From Clostridiales bacterium (GTDB lineage: Bacteria > Bacillota > Clostridia > Christensenellales > Aristaeellaceae), in NCBI GenBank assembly GCA_017569285.1, contig CP069419.1, positions 2,046,001-2,110,000 on the forward strand: 64,000 bases of DNA, in the 5' to 3' direction. This document shows positions 8,079 to 15,923 of this stretch, piece by piece. The notes under the pieces were generated by a model. The model was not told the origin of the DNA. It searched no databases and saw only the letters and a list, made by a program, of their open reading frames with translations. Positions within the stretch are counted from its first letter, which is position 1; every line of letters starts with the position of its first letter. The position numbers and the translations under genes are program-made.

Positions 8079-9281
8079 ATGCGCAGGGTCATCTGGATTG
8101 TGCTGGACAGCGTGGGCATGGGCGAGGCGCCGGACGCCGCGGATTTTGACGACGTCGGCTGCAACACCATCGGCCATATCATGGAGGCGTATCCGGACCT
8201 GAAAATTCCGAACATGCGCCGTATCGGCTACGGAAATATCGACGGAATGCAGGGTGTGAAGCCCGTGGAAAAGCCGGAGGGCGCCTTCGGGCGGCTGAAG
8301 GAAATGAGCGCCGGCAAGGATACGACCATCGGCCACTGGGAGATGGTGGGCATCTATACGCCGAAGCGCCTGCCCGTATATCCGGAAGGTTTCCCGCAGG
8401 AGATTATCGACGAGTATATCCGCCGCACGGGCGTGCCGGGCATCCTGTACAACGGCGTCGCCTCAGGTACGGCGATTATCAACGAGCTGGGCGAGGAACA
8501 CCGCCGGACGCGGAAACCGATCATCTACACCTCGGCGGACAGCGTGTTCCAGATTGCCTGCGACGAAAGCATCTATCCGCCGGAGGAGCTGTACCGGCAG
8601 TGCCGCATCGCCCGCGAAATCCTCACCGGGGACCATAACGTGGCGCGGGTCATCGCCCGTCCCTTTGTCAGGGAAGGCGATACGTTCGTCCGCACGGCCA
8701 ACCGCCGGGACTTCTCCCGCAAGCCGGAACCGGATAACCTGCTCACCCGCCTCGTGGAAGCCGGGCAGACGGTGTACGCCGTAGGCAAGATCGAGGACAT
8801 CTTTGACGGCGAGGGAATCACCGAAGCCATCCACACGAAGGACAACATGGACGGCATGGACCGGACGGCCGCGGCCCTCGGTTTTGTGGAGCAGGGCCTC
8901 ATCTTCACCAATCTTGTGGAGTTCGATTCCGCCTGGGGCCACCGGCGGGACGTGAAGGGCTACGCGGAAGGCCTGGAGGCGTTTGACTGCCGCCTGGGCG
9001 AGCTGATGGCGCTGATCGGTCCGGAGGATATGATCCTGATCACCGCGGACCACGGATGCGACCCGGCCTTCAAGGGCACGGACCATACCCGGGAATATGT
9101 GCCGCTGCTGCTGTATGGCGCGGGAATCAAACCGGGCGTCAACCTTGGGACCAGCGAAACCTTCGCGGACGCGGGCGAAACCGTGCGCGTGCTGCTGGGC
9201 CTCAATGAATGCGGGAAGGAATACCCCGCCAGCCCGCTGCCGGTCGGACGGGACCGGAGCGCGGATATCATCCGGGAGTGA
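8079..9281 (+). CDS. deoB: phosphopentomutase
   Basis: A 400-residue DeoB that interconverts (deoxy)ribose 1-phosphate and 5-phosphate in nucleoside breakdown. The alkaline-phosphatase-superfamily metal residues are present: IVLDSVGMGEAPDA at the N-terminus, the phosphorylated threonine in the GKDTTIGHWEM motif near residue 86, and ITADHGCDP plus DHTRE near 322-340. The start at 8079 has AAAGGAG eight bases upstream; an in-frame ATG at 8025 falls inside the promoter. It pairs logically with the BMP nucleoside importer upstream, the nucleoside phosphorylase at 28040 and the uridine kinase at 62586. It leads an operon with three short genes of unknown role. Confidence 0.95.
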   Translation: MRRVIWIVLDSVGMGEAPDAADFDDVGCNTIGHIMEAYPDLKIPNMRRIGYGNIDGMQGVKPVEKPEGAFGRLKEMSAGKDTTIGHWEMVGIYTPKRLPVYPEGFPQEIIDEYIRRTGVPGILYNGVASGTAIINELGEEHRRTRKPIIYTSADSVFQIACDESIYPPEELYRQCRIAREILTGDHNVARVIARPFVREGDTFVRTANRRDFSRKPEPDNLLTRLVEAGQTVYAVGKIEDIFDGEGITEAIHTKDNMDGMDRTAAALGFVEQGLIFTNLVEFDSAWGHRRDVKGYAEGLEAFDCRLGELMALIGPEDMILITADHGCDPAFKGTDHTREYVPLLLYGAGIKPGVNLGTSETFADAGETVRVLLGLNECGKEYPASPLPVGRDRSADIIRE

Positions 9282-9286
9282 TCGGC

Positions 9287-9520
9287 ATGGCATTTTCGTT
9301 ATTTAAACGGAAAGACCCGGCGCCGGCGCAGCCGGCCTATGACCGGGAAAAGCTGAAGCCCATGATCCGCTGCAGCATCTGCACCGGGGAACAGGTAGCC
9401 GGTTTCCGGCACCTGGAGGACGGCCGGTTTGAGGAGGTCATGCTGATCCGCGGAACGGAGGATCTCGTGACGTTTAAAATGAAGTATGGCATCACGGGCG
9501 AAATTGAGAAATTCTACTGA
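9287..9520 (+). CDS. conserved small protein with CxxC motif
   Basis: A 77-residue protein starting five bases after the deoB stop. It has a basic N-terminus (FKRK), then IRCSICTGEQVAGF with a CxxC pair at about residues 29-32, and an acidic C-terminal half ending in an MKYGI motif. Small proteins with this CSICTGE signature recur in clostridial genomes and are sometimes mislabelled as aspartate dehydrogenase; nothing in the sequence supports an enzyme. A single CxxC pair would need a partner or a dimer to bind zinc. The longer frame beginning at 9209 overlaps deoB and is not used. No function is assigned. Confidence 0.75.
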   Translation: MAFSLFKRKDPAPAQPAYDREKLKPMIRCSICTGEQVAGFRHLEDGRFEEVMLIRGTEDLVTFKMKYGITGEIEKFY

Positions 9521-9540
9521 CCGGCGGAAGGAGAAATGCG

Positions 9541-10179
9541 ATGGGACTGTTTCACAGAAAGCCCCGGGAGGAACGCAGGCGGCGGGGACCGACCCGGCTG
9601 CTGGGCTTCCTGCTGGTGCTGGCAATCGCCGCCGCGGTGCTGCTGGGCACAGGCATGATCCGTACCGGCATCACGGCGAATATCACGGCGTTCGGACTGA
9701 AGGATATCGGCGAACTGGCCACCCAGTCCGGATACTTCACCAGCGTGCAGACAATCCAGTCCAACCGGGAGCTGTTTGGAATTGAGATTCCCCTCAGCCG
9801 CAGCAACTATATCTTCAGCTATGACGGCACCATCAAGGCGGGCCTGGACTTCGGCGATATTGACGTCTCCGTGGACGACCTGCAGCGGAAAATCCGCATC
9901 CGGCTGCCGGAAATCAAAATCCTCAGCACCGAGATCGATGAAAGCAGCTTCAAGCTCTACAACGAATCGGAAAACATCCTCACGCCCCTGCGCATGTCGG
10001 ATGTGAACCAGGCCCTGGCTGAGTTGAAGCTGAAAGCCCGCGAGACCGCGGAAGCCCACGGCATCATGGATAACGCCCGGGAAAACGCGAAGGTGCTCAT
10101 CCGGGGTTTCCTGGCCGGCTGCTATGACCTGACGCTGTACTCGGTGGAGTTTGAACAGGCGGAGGGAGGCACAAAATGA
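9541..10179 (+). CDS. DUF4230 domain membrane-anchored protein
   Basis: A 212-residue protein with a basic N-terminus rich in arginine, one membrane segment at about residues 20-38, and an extracytoplasmic domain fitting DUF4230 (a GELATQSGYF stretch after the anchor, then a beta-rich region and a C-terminal helical part). The role of DUF4230 is unknown. The start has GGAAGGAG seven bases upstream. Its last codons overlap the next gene by four bases (ATGA), so the pair is translationally coupled and probably works together at the membrane. Confidence 0.75.
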   Translation: MGLFHRKPREERRRRGPTRLLGFLLVLAIAAAVLLGTGMIRTGITANITAFGLKDIGELATQSGYFTSVQTIQSNRELFGIEIPLSRSNYIFSYDGTIKAGLDFGDIDVSVDDLQRKIRIRLPEIKILSTEIDESSFKLYNESENILTPLRMSDVNQALAELKLKARETAEAHGIMDNARENAKVLIRGFLAGCYDLTLYSVEFEQAEGGTK

Positions 10180-10394
10180 GAAGGCGGGAAGAATACCAGG
10201 GCAGGCACGCACGGCCGCACCGCCGTCACCGCCCGTTCCGGAAGCTGAAGCTGATCATCGCACTCCTCGTGATCGCGGTTGCCCTGCTGTACCTGGCGCT
10301 GCTGCTGAACCGGGACTGGGGAAGGCAGTCGACCACCTCGGCCATTCCGGTACTCTGGACTGCCGCGGAATCCATCCTGCACCGTATTGCCTGA
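10176..10394 (+). CDS. small basic single-pass membrane protein
   Basis: A 72-residue protein with a very basic N-terminus (RRRE, HRRHRP) followed by one hydrophobic segment at about residues 25-44 and a short polar tail. By the positive-inside rule the basic end is cytoplasmic. It overlaps the DUF4230 gene by four bases and is the last gene of the deoB operon. No family is recognised. Confidence 0.65.
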   Translation: MRRREEYQGRHARPHRRHRPFRKLKLIIALLVIAVALLYLALLLNRDWGRQSTTSAIPVLWTAAESILHRIA

Positions 10395-10402
10395 AGGGCA
10401 TG

Positions 10403-10433
10403 AAAAAAGACCCGCGTAAAACGCGGGTCTTTT
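10403..10433. terminator. bidirectional terminator
   Basis: An 11-bp stem (AAGACCCGCGT and its complement) with a three-base loop, A-rich on the left and T-rich on the right, separates two convergent transcription units. Confidence 0.85.
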
Positions 10434-10440
10434 CATGTGC

Positions 10441-11136
10441 TCAGAAGAAGAAGGTTCGCCGCAGGTACGCGGACAGGGGCGGAATGAAGCTGGCGATGAA
10501 CAGGAACAGTCCCACCAGGCAGAACCCGGCCACGCAGTACAGGCTCCACAGGAACATCGGCTGGCCGAAGGTGATGTGCGCGAAGAACTCGATGAGCATG
10601 AAGCTCAGCCCGATGGCGATCACCAGCAGGCTCATCAGCCGCAGGCGGCCCTGGGTAAGGTACCGCATCAGCGCCACGCCGGTCAGCGTCATGATGGCGA
10701 CGATTCCGGTAACCGGGAAGGCGAAGGACAGGAACCAGTTTCCGCCGGTCTTTGCGTTCATGTACAGCAGGAAGCCGGCAATGCAGGCAAAGTCGATCGG
10801 CAGGAAGATCATCGGGCGCCAACGGGGGAACTGCAGCGGCAGGAACACCAGCACCCAGACGAGCGCCAGGCTCATCAGCACGATACCGGACCAGGAGGCT
10901 TCTCCGAATTTGTTCAGACAGTAGATCAGGCAGCTCAGGCCCCCGACGACCATGATGGTTGTCAGCAGCCAGAGGATCAGGTACCGGCCGTGCCGCGGTT
11001 CCGGATCCGGGTACCGGTCGGAATATCGGGCCCGCACCGCGTTATCCGGCATCGGGGTGGTGACCACCGGCGTATGGCACAGCGGACATTCAGTCACACT
11101 TTCTGATAATTTAACCCCGCAATGTATACAGTACAT
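10441..11136 (-). CDS. DUF6320 zinc-ribbon membrane protein
   Basis: A 231-residue protein beginning with a four-cysteine zinc ribbon (MYCIHCG at the start, CPLCHTPV near residues 17-24), then about six membrane segments from residue 52 to the C-terminus. This layout matches DUF6320, which in many Clostridia is encoded beside an alcohol-acetyltransferase-like protein, as it is here (59 bases downstream of that gene on the same strand). The start has an AGAGGTGAG box. Function is unknown; a role in modifying or moving the acyltransferase product is inference from the pairing. Confidence 0.8.
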   Translation of the reverse strand: MYCIHCGVKLSESVTECPLCHTPVVTTPMPDNAVRARYSDRYPDPEPRHGRYLILWLLTTIMVVGGLSCLIYCLNKFGEASWSGIVLMSLALVWVLVFLPLQFPRWRPMIFLPIDFACIAGFLLYMNAKTGGNWFLSFAFPVTGIVAIMTLTGVALMRYLTQGRLRLMSLLVIAIGLSFMLIEFFAHITFGQPMFLWSLYCVAGFCLVGLFLFIASFIPPLSAYLRRTFFF

Positions 11137-11195
11137 ACTTACTCACCTCTGTAAGCAATCATCGCTTTGATATGTTTAGTGCGATCGTATGCTTC

Positions 11196-12470
11196 TCATT
11201 TCCGTTCATTGTCTTCAATTTCCACCGGGATGCCCAGCTCCACCAGGCGGGAGAAGAACAGCCGCTCCAGCTCCGATTCCTGGATGCCCCGGATCATGCT
11301 GATGTAGGTTTTGCCTTCATAGCTGACCACGGAGCAGTTGTTCGGGTAGGAGTACTGTACGCCGATGATGAACTCAAATCGCTCGATATACGGGCGGATG
11401 GATTCCGGCACGGTCAGCTGCCCCATGCTCGACAGGTTCAGGCAGCCCTTGCTTTCGCCGCTGAGCGCGTAGACGATGCGCATCGGAATGCGTTTGATGC
11501 ACAGGGGAATCAGCCGGATCAGCGTGTTCCGCTGCAGGACCACGTTGGTGGTCACCCGCCCGGCCATCCGCTGGGGAATCGTCTCCGCCGCGAGCTGGTG
11601 GTACATCAGGCGGCAGATTTCCTCGTGGCTGTATTCGCCCAGCTTCGGGTCGAACCCGATGTTCACCGCCAGGGCGAAGTTGCGCATGGTGTCCAGCCCG
11701 AAGGTCTTCCGCAGGTTCACGGGAATTGTGATCTTCACGGGCTTCAGGCGTTTGGGCGGTTTTCCTTCCATATCCTGCCGGTCGCGGACGGCTTCCGCCA
11801 GCACGGCGGCCAGGTAGGCGGTAATCGTAACGCCCTGTTCCTTTGCCTTGGCCTTCAGCACGTCCGTGGGCACGATGCCCATCACAATATGCCGGTACTG
11901 GTCCGTTTCCGGGTTACCGCTCAGGCGGTAGGCGTTGGCTTCCGCCCGGCCGATGGCGCCGGGAGCGTCGCACAGCAGGAAGCAGTCCCGGGTTTCCTCC
12001 GGCTTCGGCGGTTCCTGCCAGTCCACGATGACGCCTTCCGCCGGGATTTCCTTTCCGGTTTTCAGGGACAGGTACCGGGCGGTGAGGTTCTGCAGGAAAT
12101 TGATGCCGCCGGTTCCGTCCGTCACGGAATGGAAGAACTCTACGGCAATGCGGTTTTCATAATAGAAGATTCGGATGCAGCAGGTTTTCAACTGTTTCCG
12201 GCTCATGTGCGTGAGGGGATAGGCGTAGTCCAGCTCGGCCTTCGGGGCTTCCGGGATGGTTTCGAGGTAATACCAGAAAAAACCGGCTTTGAGGCGCACG
12301 AAAACCGTCGGGAATCGGGGCCTCAGGTCTGCCGCCGCCTGGCTGAGCAGGTCCGGATCCACCGGTTCCTTCAGGGTGACCGCCACCCGGAACACGTTAT
12401 TCCAGTTCTTTCGGATAATGGCCGGAAAAATCAGCGCCGCGTTATCCAGCCGGTACCACTGCCGTTTCAT
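11196..12470 (-). CDS. condensation-fold acyltransferase (alcohol acetyltransferase-like)
   Basis: A 424-residue protein of the CoA-dependent acyltransferase/condensation superfamily. The catalytic HxxxDG motif is present as FFHSVTDGTGG near residue 113-123, and a late GMRNFAL-like structural region (DTMRNFALAVNIGF) is readable near 265. There is no carrier-protein or adenylation domain, so it is a stand-alone enzyme, transferring an acyl group from a CoA or carrier to an alcohol or amine. Its acceptor is unknown. It leads a two-gene unit with the DUF6320 protein behind a good promoter. The start at 12470 has GAGGGT close upstream. Confidence 0.75.
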   Translation of the reverse strand: MKRQWYRLDNAALIFPAIIRKNWNNVFRVAVTLKEPVDPDLLSQAAADLRPRFPTVFVRLKAGFFWYYLETIPEAPKAELDYAYPLTHMSRKQLKTCCIRIFYYENRIAVEFFHSVTDGTGGINFLQNLTARYLSLKTGKEIPAEGVIVDWQEPPKPEETRDCFLLCDAPGAIGRAEANAYRLSGNPETDQYRHIVMGIVPTDVLKAKAKEQGVTITAYLAAVLAEAVRDRQDMEGKPPKRLKPVKITIPVNLRKTFGLDTMRNFALAVNIGFDPKLGEYSHEEICRLMYHQLAAETIPQRMAGRVTTNVVLQRNTLIRLIPLCIKRIPMRIVYALSGESKGCLNLSSMGQLTVPESIRPYIERFEFIIGVQYSYPNNCSVVSYEGKTYISMIRGIQESELERLFFSRLVELGIPVEIEDNERK

Positions 12471-12514
12471 TGCACCCTCGGATCAGACATATTTGCGTTT
12501 CCAACGCTGCCTGG

Positions 12515-12543
12515 ATTATACCACATCCGCGGCGCGGGAACAA
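12515..12543 (-). promoter_or_regulatory. promoter of the acyltransferase/DUF6320 operon
   Basis: Minus-strand TTGTTC (fwd 12538-12543), 17 bases, then TATAAT (fwd 12515-12520) preceded by an extended -10 TGG. Confidence 0.7.
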
Positions 12544-12629
12544 CAAAGGCGGCTTTTCGGCCGCACAGGTGGCGGAAGCGCCGGAAACATGATAGAATAA
12601 ACAAAAAAAGGAATACGGGGGACGAAAAG

Positions 12630-14150
12630 ATGGGAAAGAAGACCTGGAAAAAAACGGTTTGCGCCCTGCTGGCTGCAATCCTGCTGCTGGCCTCCATGCC
12701 ACTGGCCGACGCGGAGGAGCCCCACGGGGACGGAAACGGCATCCTGTCCCGGCCGCTGCTGGCTTCGCTGTATAAATGGCTGGACGGCATGGACGGGAAC
12801 TTCCGGGCTTTGCTGACGTTTGACGAGATCAGCAACGCGGTCGGGAAATGGGGCTGCCTGAAGGAAAAATCCGGCGAGGATACCCATGCCGCATACTGGA
12901 CGGACGGGGAGGACTATGTGACCGTCACCTTCCGGAACCGGGACGGATACTGGGGCGTTACCTCGATCGCAACGGACCTGCCCCGGGAGGTATATCTGGC
13001 GGCGGATGCTTCCTTCCTCCCGCCGGTGGGCAACCGGGAGGCGGGCAGCAGCCCGGCGGAGCCGGTGACGATGGCCACCCAGGTCAAATCCTCCGGGGAG
13101 GAAGCGAGCGTGACGGTGCAGCTGCCGGCGGAAAACTGGTTCGCGAAGGAAAGCTTCGGGGAGCTGCGGTACCTGAACGCGCCGGATGAATCGAAGGTCA
13201 GCGGCAATTCCTCCGGGCTCCGGCTGTCCTTCTGGTCGGACGAAGAAGCCCTTCGGGCCGAACAGGAAAAGGGCGCGGAGAACCTGGCGGACGCGGAGAG
13301 CCTGTACATCCTGGGCATGGAGATGAAGGGAACCACCTATACGAAATACGGGATGGACATGACGGATTACACGGCACAGCTCGGGGAGAACCTCTTCCTG
13401 CGCATGAGCGTGTACCAGATGGACCTTTATCCCGGCAGCGAGGCGGAGGCGATTGTCCGCAGCCTTTCGGTGCAGTGCGGGGATTTCAGCTTTTCCTATG
13501 AGCCGCTGGGCTGGGATGATGATCCCGGGGCAGAACCGGTATTGGGCGGTTCCGCGTTTTCCATGGACTATATTACCGGCAGCAAGTGGGCGGCCGACGG
13601 GGTGATCCGGCTGGAGGAAAAGCCGGGTGCGATGATGGTCTACAACAATTTCAGCGTGGAGGAACTGGCGTTCTCCCACGATATGGAATCGGACAAGTAC
13701 TACAGCTACCTGGATTTCGATATCCGCGTGGCGGACGTTGGAACGGATACGCAGTTTCCGTTCCTGCGGATGTGGATTACCATGTACACACAGGAATCGT
13801 TCATGGATATTACTTCTGTCACTTTTACCACGGGCGGCCGGGACTATACTTTCTCCGGGTTGTCGGATGAGGAGAATTTCATCGAGGATGAAGGTGAATT
13901 CCAGCAGGACATGCTGATCCTGTTTGATGACAGCAGCCTGCCATTCCTGTATGACCTGGAGATCAGCAAGCTGCTCGGGGAGGAAAGCTTCAAAGCGGTG
14001 TTCCACGGAAGCCGGGACATTGAAGCAGAGCTGGGCCCGAACTTCTGGAATATCTTCTCCGTATACTGGGACCTGTACCAGAACAGCGGGGCCGCGGAAT
14101 GCCTAGACGGCTTTGAGGGAACGGAAATGAAATCGGAGCTGGCTTACTGA
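12630..14150 (+). CDS. large secreted protein of unknown function
   Basis: A 506-residue protein with a clear signal peptide: lysines, a hydrophobic core and an ADA-EE cleavage site near residue 28. The mature part is acidic and beta-rich with no motif recognised; the repeated theme of YxMDMxDYT and SYExxxWDDD stretches suggests two or three similar beta domains but this was judged by eye only. The start at 12630 follows a GGGGGA box; the frame is open far upstream (to 11172) but that part is antisense to the acyltransferase gene. It is a single gene ended by a bidirectional terminator. Catalytic or binding role unknown. Confidence 0.7.
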   Translation: MGKKTWKKTVCALLAAILLLASMPLADAEEPHGDGNGILSRPLLASLYKWLDGMDGNFRALLTFDEISNAVGKWGCLKEKSGEDTHAAYWTDGEDYVTVTFRNRDGYWGVTSIATDLPREVYLAADASFLPPVGNREAGSSPAEPVTMATQVKSSGEEASVTVQLPAENWFAKESFGELRYLNAPDESKVSGNSSGLRLSFWSDEEALRAEQEKGAENLADAESLYILGMEMKGTTYTKYGMDMTDYTAQLGENLFLRMSVYQMDLYPGSEAEAIVRSLSVQCGDFSFSYEPLGWDDDPGAEPVLGGSAFSMDYITGSKWAADGVIRLEEKPGAMMVYNNFSVEELAFSHDMESDKYYSYLDFDIRVADVGTDTQFPFLRMWITMYTQESFMDITSVTFTTGGRDYTFSGLSDEENFIEDEGEFQQDMLILFDDSSLPFLYDLEISKLLGEESFKAVFHGSRDIEAELGPNFWNIFSVYWDLYQNSGAAECLDGFEGTEMKSELAY

Positions 14151-14186
14151 GGCCTGCCCGATACCGGAATATTCAGGTGAAAAAAG

Positions 14187-14215
14187 AAAAATGAGGCGGT
14201 TCCGCCTCATTTTTT
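14187..14215. terminator. bidirectional terminator overlapping rhomboid stop codon
   Basis: A 13-bp stem (14187-14199 with 14202-14214) with a two-base loop and T tracts on both strands. The rhomboid gene's TGA (14207-14209) lies inside the right arm. Confidence 0.85.
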
Positions 14216-14797
14216 GTCGTGGATGTTTTTGAGCGTGAATCCCAGCACCGATCCGGTGATTCCGCCGATGATGTGGGACATCTGGGAGATACTGTCTTGT
14301 TGGGTAATGCCCTGCCACACCTGCTGGCCGATATACAGCAGTGCCACCAGGATGAATGTGACCGGGATTTTGTGATCCTCTTTCGCGGTGATCGAGCCGA
14401 TCAGGATGAAAGCGAATACGACGCCGCTGGCGCCGAGCAGCATGACCCGCGGGAAGAAGATCATCGAGACAATGCCGGTGACCGCGGCGGTCACGAGAAT
14501 GATGATTGCGGTGTTTTTTGCGCCGTACTTCTCCTCAATCATGGGGCCGAGGATCAGGATGTACATCAGGTTGCCGATCAGGTGGTCCCAGCCAGCATGA
14601 CCGAACACATGCCCGATGCAGCGGACCCAGGTGAGCGGGTCCAGCAGGGACGCGCCGTACACGCTGAAAACCGCCCGATTGGATGCTCCGCCCGTGATGA
14701 CGTTCAGGATCTGCGCGATTACGCAGACGGCCGCAAAGCCCAGGATCACCGGTGCGTTGAACGAGATGCCGATCCGCTTTTTCGGGGTGCTGTACAT
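14207..14797 (-). CDS. rhomboid family intramembrane serine protease
   Basis: A 196-residue rhomboid with six predicted membrane segments. The catalytic dyad is Ser-124 in GASG and His-175 in HIIGG; the oxyanion-hole pair His-72 and Asn-76 in HLIGN is also present, so the enzyme should be active. It cleaves membrane proteins within the bilayer; its substrate is unknown. The start has GGGAGG eight bases upstream. It lies 18 bases downstream of the cation exchanger gene and may be co-transcribed with it. Confidence 0.9.
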   Translation of the reverse strand: MYSTPKKRIGISFNAPVILGFAAVCVIAQILNVITGGASNRAVFSVYGASLLDPLTWVRCIGHVFGHAGWDHLIGNLMYILILGPMIEEKYGAKNTAIIILVTAAVTGIVSMIFFPRVMLLGASGVVFAFILIGSITAKEDHKIPVTFILVALLYIGQQVWQGITQQDSISQMSHIIGGITGSVLGFTLKNIHDKK

Positions 14798-14815
14798 TTC
14801 CGATTCCTCCCGGAA

Positions 14816-15799
14816 TTAAGAAACGAACTGGTAAATGGTGAACGCGGCGTAGATGGCCAGCAGCAGGATGCCCTGCCATCTCTGCAGCCGGCCCTTCAGC
14901 AGGGTCGGGATGCACAGGATGCCCATCACGCCGAGCATGACCGGCAGGTCAATGATCAGCGAGGAGTTCATGCCGGCAATGGTTTTTTCCGCGGGAACGG
15001 CGAAGGGCGAGATCGTGATGGCCGCGCCACTCACCAGGATGATGTTGAACAGGTTGGCGCCGATGACGTTGCCGAGGGACAGCGCGCCGTGGCCTTTGGC
15101 CAGGCTCGTAATCGCAGTGATCAGCTCCGGCAGGCTCGTGCCCAGGGCCACCATGGTCAGGCCGATAACGCTGTCCGGTACGCCCAGTGCCTGGGCGATC
15201 AGGGTGCCGTTGTCCACCAGCAGGCGGGCGCCGAAGGCGATGGCCGCCGCACCGATGACCAGCAGCAGGATTTCCTGCCACAGGGGCTTCTGCTTTTCCT
15301 CCGCCGCTTCCGTTTCCGCCCCGCCGGCGTCATCCGCCGAATCGGGGTGCTTTTTCATATACAGGACCGACCAGGTCATATATCCGGCGAACACGCACAG
15401 GTACGCGATGCCGATCCAGCGCTCAAAGGCGCCGTGGGTCCAGGCAACCAGTGCGTAGGAAATCGCGGCAGCGAAGAAGAATACGGTGGGCAACAGGAAG
15501 GATTTCGCGTTGACCTTGCCGGGGCGGATGGCCACGGTGAGGGCAGCGATGAGGCTCGTGTTGCAGATGATGGAGCCGATGGCGTTTCCGTAGGAGATGC
15601 CGGCGTTATGTTCCAGCGCGGCCTGGGAGGAGACCATGACCTCCGGCAGCGTCGTGCCAATGGAAACCACCGTCGCGCCGATCAGCAGCTCCGGCAGGTG
15701 AAACCGGCGCGCGATGCCGACAGCGCCGTCCACAAACCAGTCGCCGCCCTTGATGAGCAGTGCGAAACCAACCAGGAAAAGGAGTACGGGTACAAGCAT
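14816..15799 (-). CDS. Na/Ca exchanger family antiporter (YrbG-like)
   Basis: A 327-residue cation/Ca antiporter with two inverted halves, each carrying the alpha-repeat signature: GTTLPEVMVSS near residue 50 and GTSLPELITAI near 220, the acidic residues that bind the exchanged cation. A charged cytoplasmic loop (about 145-165) joins the halves. The start at 15799 is preferred to 15805 because the GGAGG box is about seven bases from 15799 but almost touches 15805. It extrudes Ca2+ or swaps it with Na+; which ion is moved cannot be read here. Confidence 0.88.
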   Translation of the reverse strand: MLVPVLLFLVGFALLIKGGDWFVDGAVGIARRFHLPELLIGATVVSIGTTLPEVMVSSQAALEHNAGISYGNAIGSIICNTSLIAALTVAIRPGKVNAKSFLLPTVFFFAAAISYALVAWTHGAFERWIGIAYLCVFAGYMTWSVLYMKKHPDSADDAGGAETEAAEEKQKPLWQEILLLVIGAAAIAFGARLLVDNGTLIAQALGVPDSVIGLTMVALGTSLPELITAITSLAKGHGALSLGNVIGANLFNIILVSGAAITISPFAVPAEKTIAGMNSSLIIDLPVMLGVMGILCIPTLLKGRLQRWQGILLLAIYAAFTIYQFVS

Positions 15800-15923
15800 A
15801 TTCATTCCTCCGTCCGGCCCCGCGGGGCCAATTCCGTCCATGGGTGAGCATAGCGGCCTGCGGGCAAACCGTAAACCGCTGAATCCGCAAAATAAACCGG
15901 CTTATTTTCTCTGAATCGGGGGA

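Noticed and set aside
9287-9520. Aspartate dehydrogenase label sometimes given to similar small proteins.
   Set aside because: At 77 residues with no nucleotide-binding motif it cannot be a dehydrogenase.
11172-12629. Long 5' extension of the secreted-protein frame that would give a 992-residue product.
   Set aside because: The extension is antisense to the acyltransferase gene. A signal peptide and ribosome site mark the true start at 12630.
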